DNA of 64,000 nt from Bradymonas sediminis (GCF_003258315.1 NZ_CP030032.1:2581804-2645803), one strand, 5' to 3'; shown: positions 46,356 through 55,856, counted from the stretch's first letter. The notes: generated from the letters alone by a model not told the origin. Program-made: numbers and translations.

Positions 46356-48473
46356 TTAGGGCCCCTCAACCAGGCCGCTCACACGATCGACCCAGAACGC
46401 TCCGTCGCCGATATAGGTGAGCTCCAACGAGGAGACGCCGTTGGCGACCAGCCTGTCGGCTCCATTGGTGTGAATTTGCTCGCTATCCCCAACAACCACC
46501 AAATCGTCGCCGGACGCCGACGAGGCGATGGCGCGCCAGCGGCCAACCGGACCGCCCAGTATCCAGGTTTCGCCCGCGTCATTTGAGGCCAAGAGTCTTC
46601 CACTCTTTTCGACGGCCACCAGTTTGGTGCCGTCGGCCGACGAGGCTACGGCCCGCCAAAGACCATATTCCGCTCCCTCGACCCAGTACTCGCCCGAGTC
46701 GGTTGAAGTGTAGAGCCTCGAAGTATCCGAAGCGAGAAATCTGGTGCCGTCCGCAGACATCGCCACTGCTTGCCAGGAGCGGGTCGGTCCATATGGGTTC
46801 CAGGTCTCGCCCGAGTCGACCGAAATATAGATAGACCCGTTTTGTTCGACGGCCGCCAGTTTTTTGCCGCTCCCCGACGAAGCAACCTGCCGCCACTGGC
46901 GGTCTGTGTCGCTCATGCGTTCGGTCCAACTCCCGCCCGAATTGTTCGAGGTGTAGATTTTCCCATTCCACACCGTTGCCACCAGCCGGGTACCGTCGGC
47001 CGAGGAGGCCAGCGAATTCCAACTGCGCTGCGTGGCGCGCCATGTCCAATTCACCCCTGCGTCGTACGAGGTGTAGATATACCCGCCGTCCGACGCCGCA
47101 GCCAACTTCTGACCGTTTTTCGACGAAGCCACAGCCTCCCAGTTACGGCTCGATTCGCGTGGGATCCAAGTCGCCCCGGAGTCGCTTGAGGTGTAGATCT
47201 TTCCGCCAAATTCGGCGGCAACAAGTTTGGTCCCATCCGCTGACGAGGCCACGGAGGTCCACTGTCGGCTCGAGTCACGCGGCGTCCAATAGGTCATCGC
47301 GCGCTCGAGCGAGTTCGATGCGAACTCAAAGCTCTGGCCGGTGCCCGGCGCGACGCTGACACGACCCGTGCCGTTATTGATGACACGGATGGTGTCGCCG
47401 TAGTTAAGCACGCTGCTGTCCGGCAAGTCGATCGTCCAATCACTGGTGCCGCTGGCGATAAAGCCGCTATTCGGCTGGGCGGTCGTGTCGGACGAGAGTT
47501 GGCTCCATGTCAACGCATCGGCATCCTGACCATCCTGACCATCCGCGCCGTCCTGACCATCCGCACCGTCCGCACCGTCCTGACCATCCGCACCGTTCTG
47601 GCCATCCGCACCGTCCTGACCTGCAGGGCCCGCGGGACCTTGAGCACCATCTGCACCGTTGCAGACATAGCTAGGCGAATCAGCACCGACCTGCAGCTTA
47701 ACGCCACCGCCGCCGCAATTGGCCCCGCTCGGTTCAGCGCTTATTGTGACGCTCTGACCATCCTGGCCAGGCGTTCCATTGCATACGAACGTGGGCGTTC
47801 CCCCACCGACCTGCAATTTCACACCACCATAGGTGCAGTTGGCGCCCGCCGCCTCGGGAGTCGCAGTGACACTCTGGCCATCCGCGCCGTCTTGGCCATC
47901 CGCACCGTCTTGGCCATCCGCGCCCGGCGCGCCGTTACACACATAGGTCGGCGCGCCCTCGCCGACCTGCAACGAGACGCCGCCGCCCGCGCACGCCGCG
48001 CCTGCAGGCACTGCCGCAACCACCACGCTGTCGCCGTTCGACCCCGGCGTGCCATTGCACACATAGGTTTTCGACCCCTCGCCGACGCGTATTGAGGTTC
48101 CACCATAAGTACACTCGTCACCGGCCGCGACCGCGCCGAGCGCTACCGCCTGACCCGCCGCCCCGTCCGCCCCCTCGCAGAGATAGACCGGCGCATCTGC
48201 ACCTACCTGAAGCGCCACTCCGCCGTACTCGCAATGCTCACCTGCCGGCTCCTCGAGAGCAACGACTACAGGCGACGCCCCGTCCGCCCCGTCACATATA
48301 TAGGCCGTCGCGATGGAAGCATTCCGCGCAATTTCAATAAATTGGCCACCATTGGCACAATGCTCACCGGCCTCCTCGGCGGTGATGGTCGCGGTGAGGT
48401 CAGCCGGCTCGTCGCCACCGCAGGAGGACAGCATAAATAACACTAGAAGCAACGGAACAATTCGACTGCGCAC
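46356..48473 (-). CDS. Lipoprotein with Cys/Gly modules, collagen-like stretch and BNR-type repeats
   Basis: 705 residues from GTG at 48473, which has AAGGAG a few bases upstream; the open frame's TTG at 48494 has no such site. The lipobox is MLSSCG. Six or so modules of about 45 residues follow ('GxHCxxGGvxLQVGxxxPxYVCNGxxGxxG', two Cys each, DUF7151-like). Then comes a collagen-like run (GADGQDGADGQNGADGQDG), with a beta domain after it (SGFIASGTSDWTIDLPDSSVLNYGDTI). Seven or eight BNR/YCF48-like blades end the protein ('WTSVASSADGTKLVAAEFGGKIYTSSDSGATW'). It is probably a surface lipoprotein on a rod-like stalk. The gene is flanked by a 97-bp direct repeat. Confidence 0.8.
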   Translation of the reverse strand: MRSRIVPLLLVLFMLSSCGGDEPADLTATITAEEAGEHCANGGQFIEIARNASIATAYICDGADGASPVVVALEEPAGEHCEYGGVALQVGADAPVYLCEGADGAAGQAVALGAVAAGDECTYGGTSIRVGEGSKTYVCNGTPGSNGDSVVVAAVPAGAACAGGGVSLQVGEGAPTYVCNGAPGADGQDGADGQDGADGQSVTATPEAAGANCTYGGVKLQVGGGTPTFVCNGTPGQDGQSVTISAEPSGANCGGGGVKLQVGADSPSYVCNGADGAQGPAGPAGQDGADGQNGADGQDGADGADGQDGADGQDGQDADALTWSQLSSDTTAQPNSGFIASGTSDWTIDLPDSSVLNYGDTIRVINNGTGRVSVAPGTGQSFEFASNSLERAMTYWTPRDSSRQWTSVASSADGTKLVAAEFGGKIYTSSDSGATWIPRESSRNWEAVASSKNGQKLAAASDGGYIYTSYDAGVNWTWRATQRSWNSLASSADGTRLVATVWNGKIYTSNNSGGSWTERMSDTDRQWRQVASSGSGKKLAAVEQNGSIYISVDSGETWNPYGPTRSWQAVAMSADGTRFLASDTSRLYTSTDSGEYWVEGAEYGLWRAVASSADGTKLVAVEKSGRLLASNDAGETWILGGPVGRWRAIASSASGDDLVVVGDSEQIHTNGADRLVANGVSSLELTYIGDGAFWVDRVSGLVEGP
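47515..47645 (-). repeat. Collagen-like tandem repeat in the lipoprotein gene
   Basis: 9-bp and 18-bp periodic DNA (GACCATCCGCACCGTCCT-like units on the plus strand) encodes Gly-Gln-Asp/Gly-Ala-Asp triplets. It is in frame, so copy-number changes would alter stalk length only. A second short block of the same units lies at about 47876-47930. Confidence 0.85.
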
Positions 48474-48613
48474 AAGACTCCTTAGGAAATCCAAAATGGC
48501 CGATCAGCATACGACCAACTCAGCGCGAACCACAAGCCGAAAACTAACTTTTTGCAAACTCTTATCGAATCATTGATTCCGGAATTGGTCGACGCCGACA
48601 AACCGCTATTAAA

Positions 48614-48709
48614 CGGCGCAGTCGAACAAGACAAAAAGACCCGGGCGGCGCAAATTGCGCAGCCCGGGTCTTGTCATAGGCGCGCGGCGATCGAATCGCG
48701 GCGCCAAAC
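48614..48709 (-). repeat. Direct repeat copy B (96 bp) with terminator
   Basis: Partner of 46256-46352 in the same orientation. Here the hairpin is cleaner: AAGACCCGGGC pairs perfectly with GCCCGGGTCTT, and TTTTTG follows on the minus-strand exit. The copy abuts the stop codon of the GNAT gene. Confidence 0.9.
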
Positions 48710-49201
48710 TTATAAGAACTCTTGGGGGCCGAGGCGATAATAGAAACGCTCGCGCCCCAGGCGGTGAAAACCCATCGTGCGGTAGAGCACCGACGCGGGG
48801 GTGTTGCCCTGGTACGCCTCGATGTCGATGCCGCGAAACCCGTGCTGGTCTGCGTAGTCGAGGACGACATCGACCAGCTCGCGCCCGATGCCCATGCGGC
48901 GAAAGTCGGGGGTGACATAGAGCTCTTCGATCCACATGGCGCGCCCGGCGAATTTGAGCGACCAATTAAAATTGGCAAGCACCACGCCGCAGGGCTCGAC
49001 GCCCGGGCCGGGTCGCGCGACCCGGCACAAAAACGTCGGCTCCTCGGCCATGCTCCCCTCGACGACATGCGTGGCGAGTCGGAACATATCCTCGTCGGTG
49101 ATGCCGACGCCCAGGTCGGTCATATCTTCGAAGAAAAGCTGCCCGATGCGCTTAATGTCGGCGAGGGTCGGGGCGTCGTAGAGAATCTCAGGCTTATCCA
49201 T
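48710..49201 (-). CDS. GNAT-family N-acetyltransferase
   Basis: 163 residues with the full GNAT fold. Beta4 'AMWIEELYVTPDFRRMGIGRELVDVVLDYADQHGFRGIDIEAYQGNTPASVLYRTMGF' includes the acetyl-CoA pyrophosphate loop RRMGIG (Q/RxxGxG/A). The C-terminal 'GNTPASVLYRTMGFHRLGRERFYYRL' is typical. The acceptor is unknown. Its terminator is the repeat copy at 48614-48709. Confidence 0.9.
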   Translation of the reverse strand: MDKPEILYDAPTLADIKRIGQLFFEDMTDLGVGITDEDMFRLATHVVEGSMAEEPTFLCRVARPGPGVEPCGVVLANFNWSLKFAGRAMWIEELYVTPDFRRMGIGRELVDVVLDYADQHGFRGIDIEAYQGNTPASVLYRTMGFHRLGRERFYYRLGPQEFL

Positions 49202-49251
49202 TCAGATCATTAATTACTAAAAAGTAAGGCGCAGGCCGCGGCCCCGCGTCA

Positions 49252-49758
49252 TTAGAGCTTGCTGATTTCTTCGCGCATTCGCTCGCGCTGGTCGGCAGGC
49301 ATGCGCGCCAGCGCGTTATCAAAGAGGCGATTCTCGTTGACCGCGTGATTATGCACGAGCTTACACATCTGCTTGATAACTTTGAGGATTTCTTCGGGGC
49401 GCTCGCCCTGGGCGACGTCCGGGAGCTTGAGCTGGCGGTTCAACCAGCGGGTGCGGTCACAGATGAGCTCATGGCCGTCGACCAGGCGCGCGATATCCTT
49501 GGCGTACTCGGGGAATTGCGCCTCAATTTCGACAAAGAAGACTTCTTCTTCCTGGTTGAAATGATGAAGCATCTCCTCGAGCGCCATCTGCAGGTCTTCC
49601 TGCGCGGTCTCGAGCGCCTCGCCGCGGCGCGGCTCTTCGAGCTCCCCGCTGGTGATCTTCTCGAAGGTCTCGCCGATATCGTCGAAGAGCCGGCAGAGAT
49701 GATCATGTTCGTGATGAACAACGTCGAGCAGTTCCGAGTTCTCTTTTGTGTGTTCCAT
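49252..49758 (-). CDS. Hemerythrin-like HHE domain protein
   Basis: 168 residues; the ATG at 49758 begins the domain directly, and the longer open frame to 49965 is mostly shadow. His/Glu ligands of a di-iron hemerythrin fold are seen in 'LLDVVHHEHDHLCRLFDDI', 'LHHFNQEEEVFFVEIEAQFPE', 'LVDGHELICDR' and 'VHNHAVNENRLFDNAL'. It probably binds O2, NO or iron, or repairs iron-sulfur damage. The exact role is unknown. Confidence 0.85.
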   Translation of the reverse strand: MEHTKENSELLDVVHHEHDHLCRLFDDIGETFEKITSGELEEPRRGEALETAQEDLQMALEEMLHHFNQEEEVFFVEIEAQFPEYAKDIARLVDGHELICDRTRWLNRQLKLPDVAQGERPEEILKVIKQMCKLVHNHAVNENRLFDNALARMPADQRERMREEISKL

Positions 49759-49897
49759 GGCATCCAGCTTTCGATTCGAGGAGATACAGCAGGTCGAGCG
49801 CCCGGCCCGGATGGTCCGAGGGTTCAACGCTGAGCGAAAACATAGCCACGGCGGGGCTAATCTGCAAGCGTGGCGGGCATGCGGGCGCATTCGCGCG

Positions 49898-50824
49898 CTA
49901 TTCGGAGAGCGGGTGCGCCTGGGCATAGGCGTGCATCGTCTCGATCTCATCGAAACGGGTCTCAAAGCCGGTGGCTTTGCGGAAGGCGTGGTCGTCGACC
50001 ACGATGGGGTATTTGATGTGGGCGGTGGCGCCGCGGGGAAGATCGGGCAGGCCGAAGCGGCCGACGCTGAGGTTAAACAGCGGCTCGGGGATCATGACGC
50101 TCTTTCGCCCGGTCGCCTGGATAAGCAGCGACAGCGGCACGGGTTGGGGGCCGGCGACATTATAAACGCCGCGCAACTTATGCTCGAGCGTCTCGCAGAT
50201 GGCGCGGGCGGCGTCTTCTTCGTGGATAAATTGGTAGAGCGGGTCGAAGCCCAGGATGGTCGGCACCCGCGGGCCGCGGATATAATTGGCCAGCGTGCCG
50301 CGCCCGGATTCGCCCAGGGTGTAGCACAGGCGCAAAACGGCGGTGTCCATCTCGGGGAAGCGCCACAGGGCCGAGCCGGCGAAGAGGTCGGCGGCGACGA
50401 GGTCGGCCAGCGCCGGGAAGGTCGACACGGCCAGGGGCGGGTCGGCCTCGCTGTGGTGGTTCGGGGCGTCGGAGGCGGCGCCGTAGAAGGTATGGCGCCC
50501 CACGAATACGGCGTGCTTGACCCCGTAAGTGTGGCAATGGTCGAAGACCGTACGGGTGCCGCGCAGGTTGATGCGGTAGCGCTCCTCGGGGCCGGCGGAC
50601 ACATGCGTCACGGTCGCCATATGGATGGCGGCGTCGGGGCGCTCGGTGCGAAAGACATCTTCGGCCGGGCGTTTTCGGATATCGGCGTGAAACATCTTCA
50701 CGCCCTCGGGGGCGCTCGGCCACCCGCGCCGGTCAACGCCCAGCACCTGATGCCCCGCCGCGACCAATCGCCCCGCCACCAGACGCCCGAGCTTGCTCGA
50801 AATTCCTGTAATCAGCACTTTCAT
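49898..50824 (-). CDS. NAD(P)-dependent epimerase/dehydratase (extended SDR)
   Basis: 308 residues. The N-terminal Rossmann motif reads [30 protein letters not shown], where the second and third Gly of GxxGxxG are altered (GxxxKLG). An acidic residue after beta2 suggests NAD(H) use. A YxxxK is not obvious ([10 protein letters not shown]). '[44 protein letters not shown]' is typical of extended SDRs. Its start overlaps the acyltransferase stop by four bases, so they are co-translated. The substrate is unknown; it may act on a lipid or sugar intermediate. Confidence 0.85.
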   Translation of the reverse strand: MKVLITGISSKLGRLVAGRLVAAGHQVLGVDRRGWPSAPEGVKMFHADIRKRPAEDVFRTERPDAAIHMATVTHVSAGPEERYRINLRGTRTVFDHCHTYGVKHAVFVGRHTFYGAASDAPNHHSEADPPLAVSTFPALADLVAADLFAGSALWRFPEMDTAVLRLCYTLGESGRGTLANYIRGPRVPTILGFDPLYQFIHEEDAARAICETLEHKLRGVYNVAGPQPVPLSLLIQATGRKSVMIPEPLFNLSVGRFGLPDLPRGATAHIKYPIVVDDHAFRKATGFETRFDEIETMHAYAQAHPLSE

Positions 50825-51687
50825 GGGTCAAACCTCACCGCATCATTGTCGATTCTCGGCTTTGGGCGAAGCCCGCCAAAGACCGAGCGCCGCTCCACCC
50901 TGCCCTGCTCGATCAGCTCGGAGATACGCTCTTTGACCTGCTCGACATACCCGTTGATGACGCGGTCTTCTTCGTTGCCATTGCCGCTAAAATACATCGG
51001 CTCGCCGTAATAGATCTCGCAGTGCACCGGCATCGGCAGCGGCAATAGATAGGGAGGCACCGGGATATAGGGAACCCCGATGAGCTTCGCCATTTTTTTG
51101 AGGTGAAATGCGGTAGGCAGCGCCTCTTCGCCGCCGATAAACGCCATCGGAATCACCGGCGTGTTGGTGGCCAGGGCCAGCCGGATAAACCCGGTGCCGA
51201 AGCGCTCCAACTTATAGCGATCCTTGAAGAGTTTTCCGACGCCCCGAACGCCCTCGGGGAAGACCATCAGGAGACGGTCATCGTTGAGCAGGCGCTCGGC
51301 GTGCTCGGGAAGCCCCGCGAATTGCCCCACCCGGCTGAACCAATGCGACAAAAACGGCAGGCTCTGGGCGAATTTCTCAACCATCCCTTGAGCCAGGCGC
51401 GGCGGGTCCATTTCGGCGAAGAGTGACGCCAGGACCATCGCGCCGTCCACCGGCAGGCCGCCGGAGTGATTCCCCACGACCATCGCCCTTCCCTGGGCGG
51501 GAATATTCTCGATGCCGTGGGTGCGCACCGTGAAATAATCACGGTACAGCGGCAATAGAAGGCTATAAAAAACCGCCAAATAATCCTGAGACACCCCGTA
51601 GGGGTCGAGTCCATAGGCGTTAAACGGGAGCTCGATGCGCCGAACCTTCTCGGCGACCTCTCGATTGGTAAAAAATTTCAGCGACAT
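50821..51687 (-). CDS. PlsC-like lysophospholipid acyltransferase
   Basis: 288 residues. The acyltransferase motifs are present: '[18 protein letters not shown]' (the HX4D motif appears as H-x6-D, as in several MGAT-like subgroups) and '[14 protein letters not shown]'. AGAAGG lies nine bases upstream of the ATG. It is coupled to the downstream SDR gene by a 4-bp overlap, suggesting the two act on the same lipid pathway. The exact lipid substrate cannot be told. It probably acts at the inner membrane. Confidence 0.85.
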   Translation of the reverse strand: MSLKFFTNREVAEKVRRIELPFNAYGLDPYGVSQDYLAVFYSLLLPLYRDYFTVRTHGIENIPAQGRAMVVGNHSGGLPVDGAMVLASLFAEMDPPRLAQGMVEKFAQSLPFLSHWFSRVGQFAGLPEHAERLLNDDRLLMVFPEGVRGVGKLFKDRYKLERFGTGFIRLALATNTPVIPMAFIGGEEALPTAFHLKKMAKLIGVPYIPVPPYLLPLPMPVHCEIYYGEPMYFSGNGNEEDRVINGYVEQVKERISELIEQGRVERRSVFGGLRPKPRIDNDAVRFDP

Positions 51688-51724
51688 AAATTATAGCCTT
51701 CTAAAGTCCATCAAAACCGAAAGC

Positions 51725-53455
51725 TCAGGGATTTGCTCCGCCCGCAGCGCTCGGGTTAATGCTCAGGTGGTAGTCCATCACCAGCGCGTGGTCGGTGGCG
51801 TAGAATTCCATGACGAAGAGCCCGAACATATTGGCCATCGTATTGAACATCTCGACCGAGCCCGGCGACTGCCCCATGGACATCGACTGACGGGAAACCT
51901 CCTGCATCAACTTGCTATAATCGTAGGCGAAGATGACCAGGGGATCCTGGGTTCCAGCCGCGGGCTCGGACTCGATGCGGTTGGCGAGCTCCTCCTTCAT
52001 GCCGGGCCCGGTCGACGCGCCGAGCGCGTCTTGGGTCATGACGAGAAAGAGGTCGATCAGGCCGCTTGCCTGAGCCAATTCGGGCACCGACAGCGCCACG
52101 CCGTCGGCCTTGAGCTGGATATTCTGCAATTGCGGAACGAAGGTGCGCATTTGCGAGAAGACGCCGACCGGGTTCGAGCTGCCGAGCATCGCGAGGCCTT
52201 TGACGCTCTCGGCGCCCGCGTTGAAGTCCACGTCGTGGACGCCGACAAACGCGCCGCGCAGGGTGCTCAAAAATTGCGGCATCATGCCCGACATGCCGGT
52301 GGTCCCCTGCGCCATCTCATTGAGATACGCGAAGTCCTCACATTGGTAGGGGTCTTCGTTGATGCGATTGGCCTGGACGTTGGCGAAATCAACCGCCTTC
52401 TTGATGTCGACGCCGAGACCAAAGGAGAAGAGCATTTCGCTAAGCGACGCGCCGCTAAAGCCGGGGATGGGCGAGCCGATGGCGGCGAGTTCGGCGGCAT
52501 ACGGCCCCTTTACTTCCAGGGCGGCCTTCATGCCGAGCATCTCGGTGGACACGGTCGTATAGCCAAAGACAAGGCGCGGCGCCTTCGCGACCATCTCCAT
52601 GGTCTCAGCGCGGCAAACCTCGGAGAGCTCCGGGAAGTTGAACCCGCTGGCTTCAATCATCTCAGCGGTCACCGGATCGGCTGCGGTCGCGCCGGTTACG
52701 GTGCCGACGATGCCCTCGATATCGACATACCCCACGCCAAAGGGGGTCATCTTATATTGTGCCTGGATATCCTGGATCGAGTTGACGTCGGCCAGGGTGC
52801 GACCGAGCTCTTTTTGGCCGAGCATATATCCAACGAAGTCGTCGAACGCCTCGCTGGGGGCAAGGCCCACGATGAGCTGCCCGTCGGTGACGGCCACGGC
52901 GATTTTCACCTCTCCGCCGTCATCGTATTGGCGATAGGTCACCTTTCCGCTGGCGCGCATCTGCGGGGCCAGGCCGGATTTTGCGTCCAGGCGGTCGAGC
53001 AGCGCGGTGAACGCCTCAGAGTCGCTCAAGGTGACGCGCATGACCGGGAACCAGCCGATGCCATAGACCGCCATCTGCGGGGTCGCGGAGATGCCGAGGC
53101 TCTCAAGGCCCTCCACGCTATCGACCCCGCTGAACTCCTCGAGCAGGGCCGCCACGAGGCGCTCTCCCGAGTACTCCGACCCGCCGCCCATCCCCATATT
53201 ATTCAGCTCACGGCTGGCCTGCGCGCTCAAGGCGCCATATTGAGCCAAATACGGCTCCATGACCTCGCGGGGAAACGGCTTCAGCGTGGTGAAGACATAG
53301 GGGGAGTTGGCGGGAATCTTATCAAAATAGACCGGAACCCGCGCCTCGTCGCCCGTCAGCGCCCCATCCTTGGTATCCGGCGAGCTGGCGCAGCCGACGC
53401 TGAAGCTGGCGAATAAGAAAATCGAAAAAATTAGTACGAGTAAACGACGATTCAT
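51725..53455 (-). CDS. Large lipoprotein of unknown function
   Basis: 576 residues; the ATG at 53455 has GGAG seven bases upstream and gives a signal peptide ending in the lipobox FSVGCASS. The mature protein is Ala/Gly/Met-rich and consists of two long alpha/beta halves without recognisable domains. Conserved-looking stretches are 'YFDKIPANSPYVFTTLKPFP' and 'YGIGWFPVMRVTLSDSEAFTALLDRL'. It has isolated Cys residues (in EVCRAE and QCEDF). It lies 37 bases upstream of the acyltransferase gene in the same direction, so it may be co-transcribed. Confidence 0.78.
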   Translation of the reverse strand: MNRRLLVLIFSIFLFASFSVGCASSPDTKDGALTGDEARVPVYFDKIPANSPYVFTTLKPFPREVMEPYLAQYGALSAQASRELNNMGMGGGSEYSGERLVAALLEEFSGVDSVEGLESLGISATPQMAVYGIGWFPVMRVTLSDSEAFTALLDRLDAKSGLAPQMRASGKVTYRQYDDGGEVKIAVAVTDGQLIVGLAPSEAFDDFVGYMLGQKELGRTLADVNSIQDIQAQYKMTPFGVGYVDIEGIVGTVTGATAADPVTAEMIEASGFNFPELSEVCRAETMEMVAKAPRLVFGYTTVSTEMLGMKAALEVKGPYAAELAAIGSPIPGFSGASLSEMLFSFGLGVDIKKAVDFANVQANRINEDPYQCEDFAYLNEMAQGTTGMSGMMPQFLSTLRGAFVGVHDVDFNAGAESVKGLAMLGSSNPVGVFSQMRTFVPQLQNIQLKADGVALSVPELAQASGLIDLFLVMTQDALGASTGPGMKEELANRIESEPAAGTQDPLVIFAYDYSKLMQEVSRQSMSMGQSPGSVEMFNTMANMFGLFVMEFYATDHALVMDYHLSINPSAAGGANP

Positions 53456-53631
53456 TAAAATCTCCAGGAAAACGCAATCAAACTTAATAACTAAAATCGG
53501 GCGCTCCGAGCGATAACCCGCGATCGAAAATGGAGCGAAAATTTGGGTGCGACGCACGTCGCCTCATGCGCGCGAATACGCGGCGCATCGATTGCTCACA
53601 TAGCACGATTTATACACGATACCAGCCGCTT

Positions 53632-54651
53632 TTATCGCATTTCGAACTGCCCGACTAGGGCACTATGATCCGAGCCACCGTAGCCCACCCATTCCCCCTC
53701 GTCGTGCAAAGAATGCACGCTCTCATTGACGTAGCGCCCGCCGCGGGTCGGCGCGATGAGCAGGTGGTCGATCTCCTGGCGACGCTGTTGGTACACGAAG
53801 GTATAGACGTCGAGGATATCCATGCCCTCGGCCACCCGCTTGAGCAGGCCATCGCCGGTCAACGCCATCAGCGGCTCGGAGTCCGGGGTGTCGTTGAGGT
53901 CCCCGCCCAGGATCACCAGCGCGCCGTCGTGATTCGCGGCGACCTCGGTGACGATCTGGTGGGCGGTCTTCGCCTCGGCGATGCGCCGCCCGGCCTGGTC
54001 CTGATATTTGGCCTTAAAGTGGGCCGAAAACGCGATCACTCGCTCCCCTTGAATATCTAAGTCGACCCGCAAAAAACGGCGCGAGAAACGATAGGTGCTA
54101 TCGTTAAGCTCCGAATACTCGCGACTGTCGACCAACGCACCGCGCGCAAGCACCGCGACGTCGAGTGAGGCTGAATACCCGGTCTCCGCCAGAATCGCGA
54201 CGGGATACGGGTCATCAAGCGCGGCGTTGAGCGCGTCGAGCACCGCCTGGGTCTCGACCTCCTGGAGGAAGATAATATCGGCGTTAAGCGCGTCGATCGC
54301 CGCGGCCCGCTCAGCGATCCGCGCGTCGAACTCCGCCTGGCTCCACTTGCGCTCAAAGTCATTGGGCCCGCATTGGCCAGACTGGCAAATTGTGTCGGAG
54401 AGGTGGTGTTGATTAAAGGTCGCGACCGTAATGACGGGGCCAACAATCGCCTCGGCCCCCGGCCCACTGCGCCACCCATCGCCGACCACGGAGCCGACGG
54501 CGTCTTGCTCCCCGCCCACATCGTCCGATTGCCAGGCGTCAACCGGGTCGCGCCAATCCGAGTCGGGGGGCGCAGACCCGCAGGCGGCGAACCAAAAAAC
54601 GCATAGCAACAAAAGGGGCGACAGGCAGCTGCGAAATCTCTGATTTATCAC
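53632..54651 (-). CDS. EEP-fold lipoprotein (endonuclease/exonuclease/phosphatase)
   Basis: 339 residues if the GTG at 54651 is used; the frame continues to 54702. That start gives a perfect lipoprotein signal (SCLSPLLLLCVFWFAAC). The EEP motifs are complete: VATFNQHHL (Asn), DIIFLQEVET (Glu), VIAFSAHFKAK, VILGGDLNDTPDSEPLM (Asp/Asn), EIDHLLIAP and YGGSDHSALVG. It is more DNase I/phosphatase-like than the sphingomyelinase-like paralogue at 17800. The substrate is unknown; lipid anchoring implies an extracytoplasmic function. Confidence 0.83.
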   Translation of the reverse strand: MINQRFRSCLSPLLLLCVFWFAACGSAPPDSDWRDPVDAWQSDDVGGEQDAVGSVVGDGWRSGPGAEAIVGPVITVATFNQHHLSDTICQSGQCGPNDFERKWSQAEFDARIAERAAAIDALNADIIFLQEVETQAVLDALNAALDDPYPVAILAETGYSASLDVAVLARGALVDSREYSELNDSTYRFSRRFLRVDLDIQGERVIAFSAHFKAKYQDQAGRRIAEAKTAHQIVTEVAANHDGALVILGGDLNDTPDSEPLMALTGDGLLKRVAEGMDILDVYTFVYQQRRQEIDHLLIAPTRGGRYVNESVHSLHDEGEWVGYGGSDHSALVGQFEMR

Positions 54652-54894
54652 GCGGACTTGCTCAATGAGGGGAATTTCACTCAACGATTCACCCGGCATC
54701 ATAGGCAGATCGACAGCCTAAATCCAACGCAAAAGGCCCCCAAAACCTGGGGAATTGCGCGGATAGCAAAAAGTCGGTGGCGGGCAGGAACTGTCGAGTC
54801 GCGGGGGATGCGCAGCTCGGGCGCGCAGGCGCGCGTCGCAGCCCGAAGGCCGGGCTTGGCTCAGGGGGGCAAGGGCGCCGCTTGGCGCGGCAAC

Positions 54895-55623
54895 TCAGAC
54901 TTCGACGGGCAGACTCAGCTCAAGGCGGCGCGCGATCTCCTGATACGCCTTAATCAGGTCACCCCTGTCGTAGCGAAACACGTCTTTATCAAAACTCTCG
55001 CCGGTCTCCATATCCCACAGCCGGCAGGTGTCCGGGCTGATTTCATCGCCCAGAATCGCCCGACCGCCCGCGTCGATGCCAAACTCGATCTTGAAGTCGG
55101 CCAGCCGAATCCCCGCCTCGGCGAAGATCGGGCCGAGGATGGTATTCACCTGAAACGCGGTCTCTTTGATGCGGGCGAGGTTCGCGGCGTCGACAAGCCC
55201 GAGCATCTCGATATGGGTGTCGGCAAAGAGCGGGTCGCCGAGCGCGTCATTCTTATAATAGGTCTCGACAATGGGCGGCTCGACCGCGCTGCCGGCGGCA
55301 AGCCCGGTGCGCCGGCCCAGGTTACCCGCGACGACATTGCGCACGACCACCTCGAGCGGGATAATCTCGAGCTTTCGCACCAGCATATCGATGGGGTTTT
55401 GCTGCTCGACATAATGGGTGCAAACACCCGCCGCTTCGAGCTTCTCGAAGATAAACGAAGAGATCGCGCAATTGAGCACGCCCTTGCCCCGGAACTTCGC
55501 CGATTTCTCACCATTAAAGGCCGTGGCATCATCCTTAAAGCGCTGGACATAATGCTCAGGGTCGCCGTCAATAATCAGTAGCTGCTTGGCCTTACCTTCA
55601 TAAGCAATATCAAAATGCGTCAT
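54895..55623 (-). CDS. purC: Phosphoribosylaminoimidazole-succinocarboxamide synthase
   Basis: 242 residues, SAICAR synthase of purine biosynthesis. Seen: YEGKAKQLL, 'KDDATAFNGEKSAKFRGKGVLN', 'EIIPLEVVVRNVVAGNLGRR', 'ETYYKNDALGDPLFADTHI' and 'LADFKIEFGIDAGGRAILGDEISPDTCRLWD'. AGGAG precedes the ATG. Its start overlaps the stop of a small upstream ORF (55620-55623, ATGA). Confidence 0.96.
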   Translation of the reverse strand: MTHFDIAYEGKAKQLLIIDGDPEHYVQRFKDDATAFNGEKSAKFRGKGVLNCAISSFIFEKLEAAGVCTHYVEQQNPIDMLVRKLEIIPLEVVVRNVVAGNLGRRTGLAAGSAVEPPIVETYYKNDALGDPLFADTHIEMLGLVDAANLARIKETAFQVNTILGPIFAEAGIRLADFKIEFGIDAGGRAILGDEISPDTCRLWDMETGESFDKDVFRYDRGDLIKAYQEIARRLELSLPVEV

Positions 55624-55856
55624 GATTCATCTCTCCTGAGTTTAAAGACGCGCGGGGAAACGCGCTCAAAAATCTCGTCGATTTGGCGAAGCGCCCTGGC
55701 GAGGCAGAAGCAATCATCGCCCTGCTCCGGGCTCAAAGGCTCCGCGATCACGGCATTGTCGCGGGTTCGCGCCTCAAGATCCAGTTTTTCTTCTGTGACC
55801 GCACACAGCCTGATTCTCCCCGGCGAAATCCAACGCTCGCGACAACCCGGCACCAC
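55620..55856 (-). CDS. Small ORF translationally coupled to purC, unknown
   Basis: About 78 residues with an ATGA overlap onto purC. The central part (EKLDLEARTRDNAVIAEPLSPEQGDDCFCLARALRQIDEIFERVSPRVFKLRRDES) looks protein-like. The start (GTG) lacks a clear ribosome-binding site and the N-terminus is uncertain. Not recognised. It could be a leader ORF controlling purC. Confidence 0.42.
   Translation of the reverse strand: MVPGCRERWISPGRIRLCAVTEEKLDLEARTRDNAVIAEPLSPEQGDDCFCLARALRQIDEIFERVSPRVFKLRRDES

Noticed and set aside
49748-51010. 420-residue plus-strand ORF over the hemerythrin/SDR genes
   Set aside because: It spans two well-supported minus-strand genes and shows antisense composition.
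51635-53416. Plus-strand ORF of 593 residues opposite the large lipoprotein
   Set aside because: Shadow of the minus-strand gene, which has a signal peptide, lipobox and ribosome-binding site.
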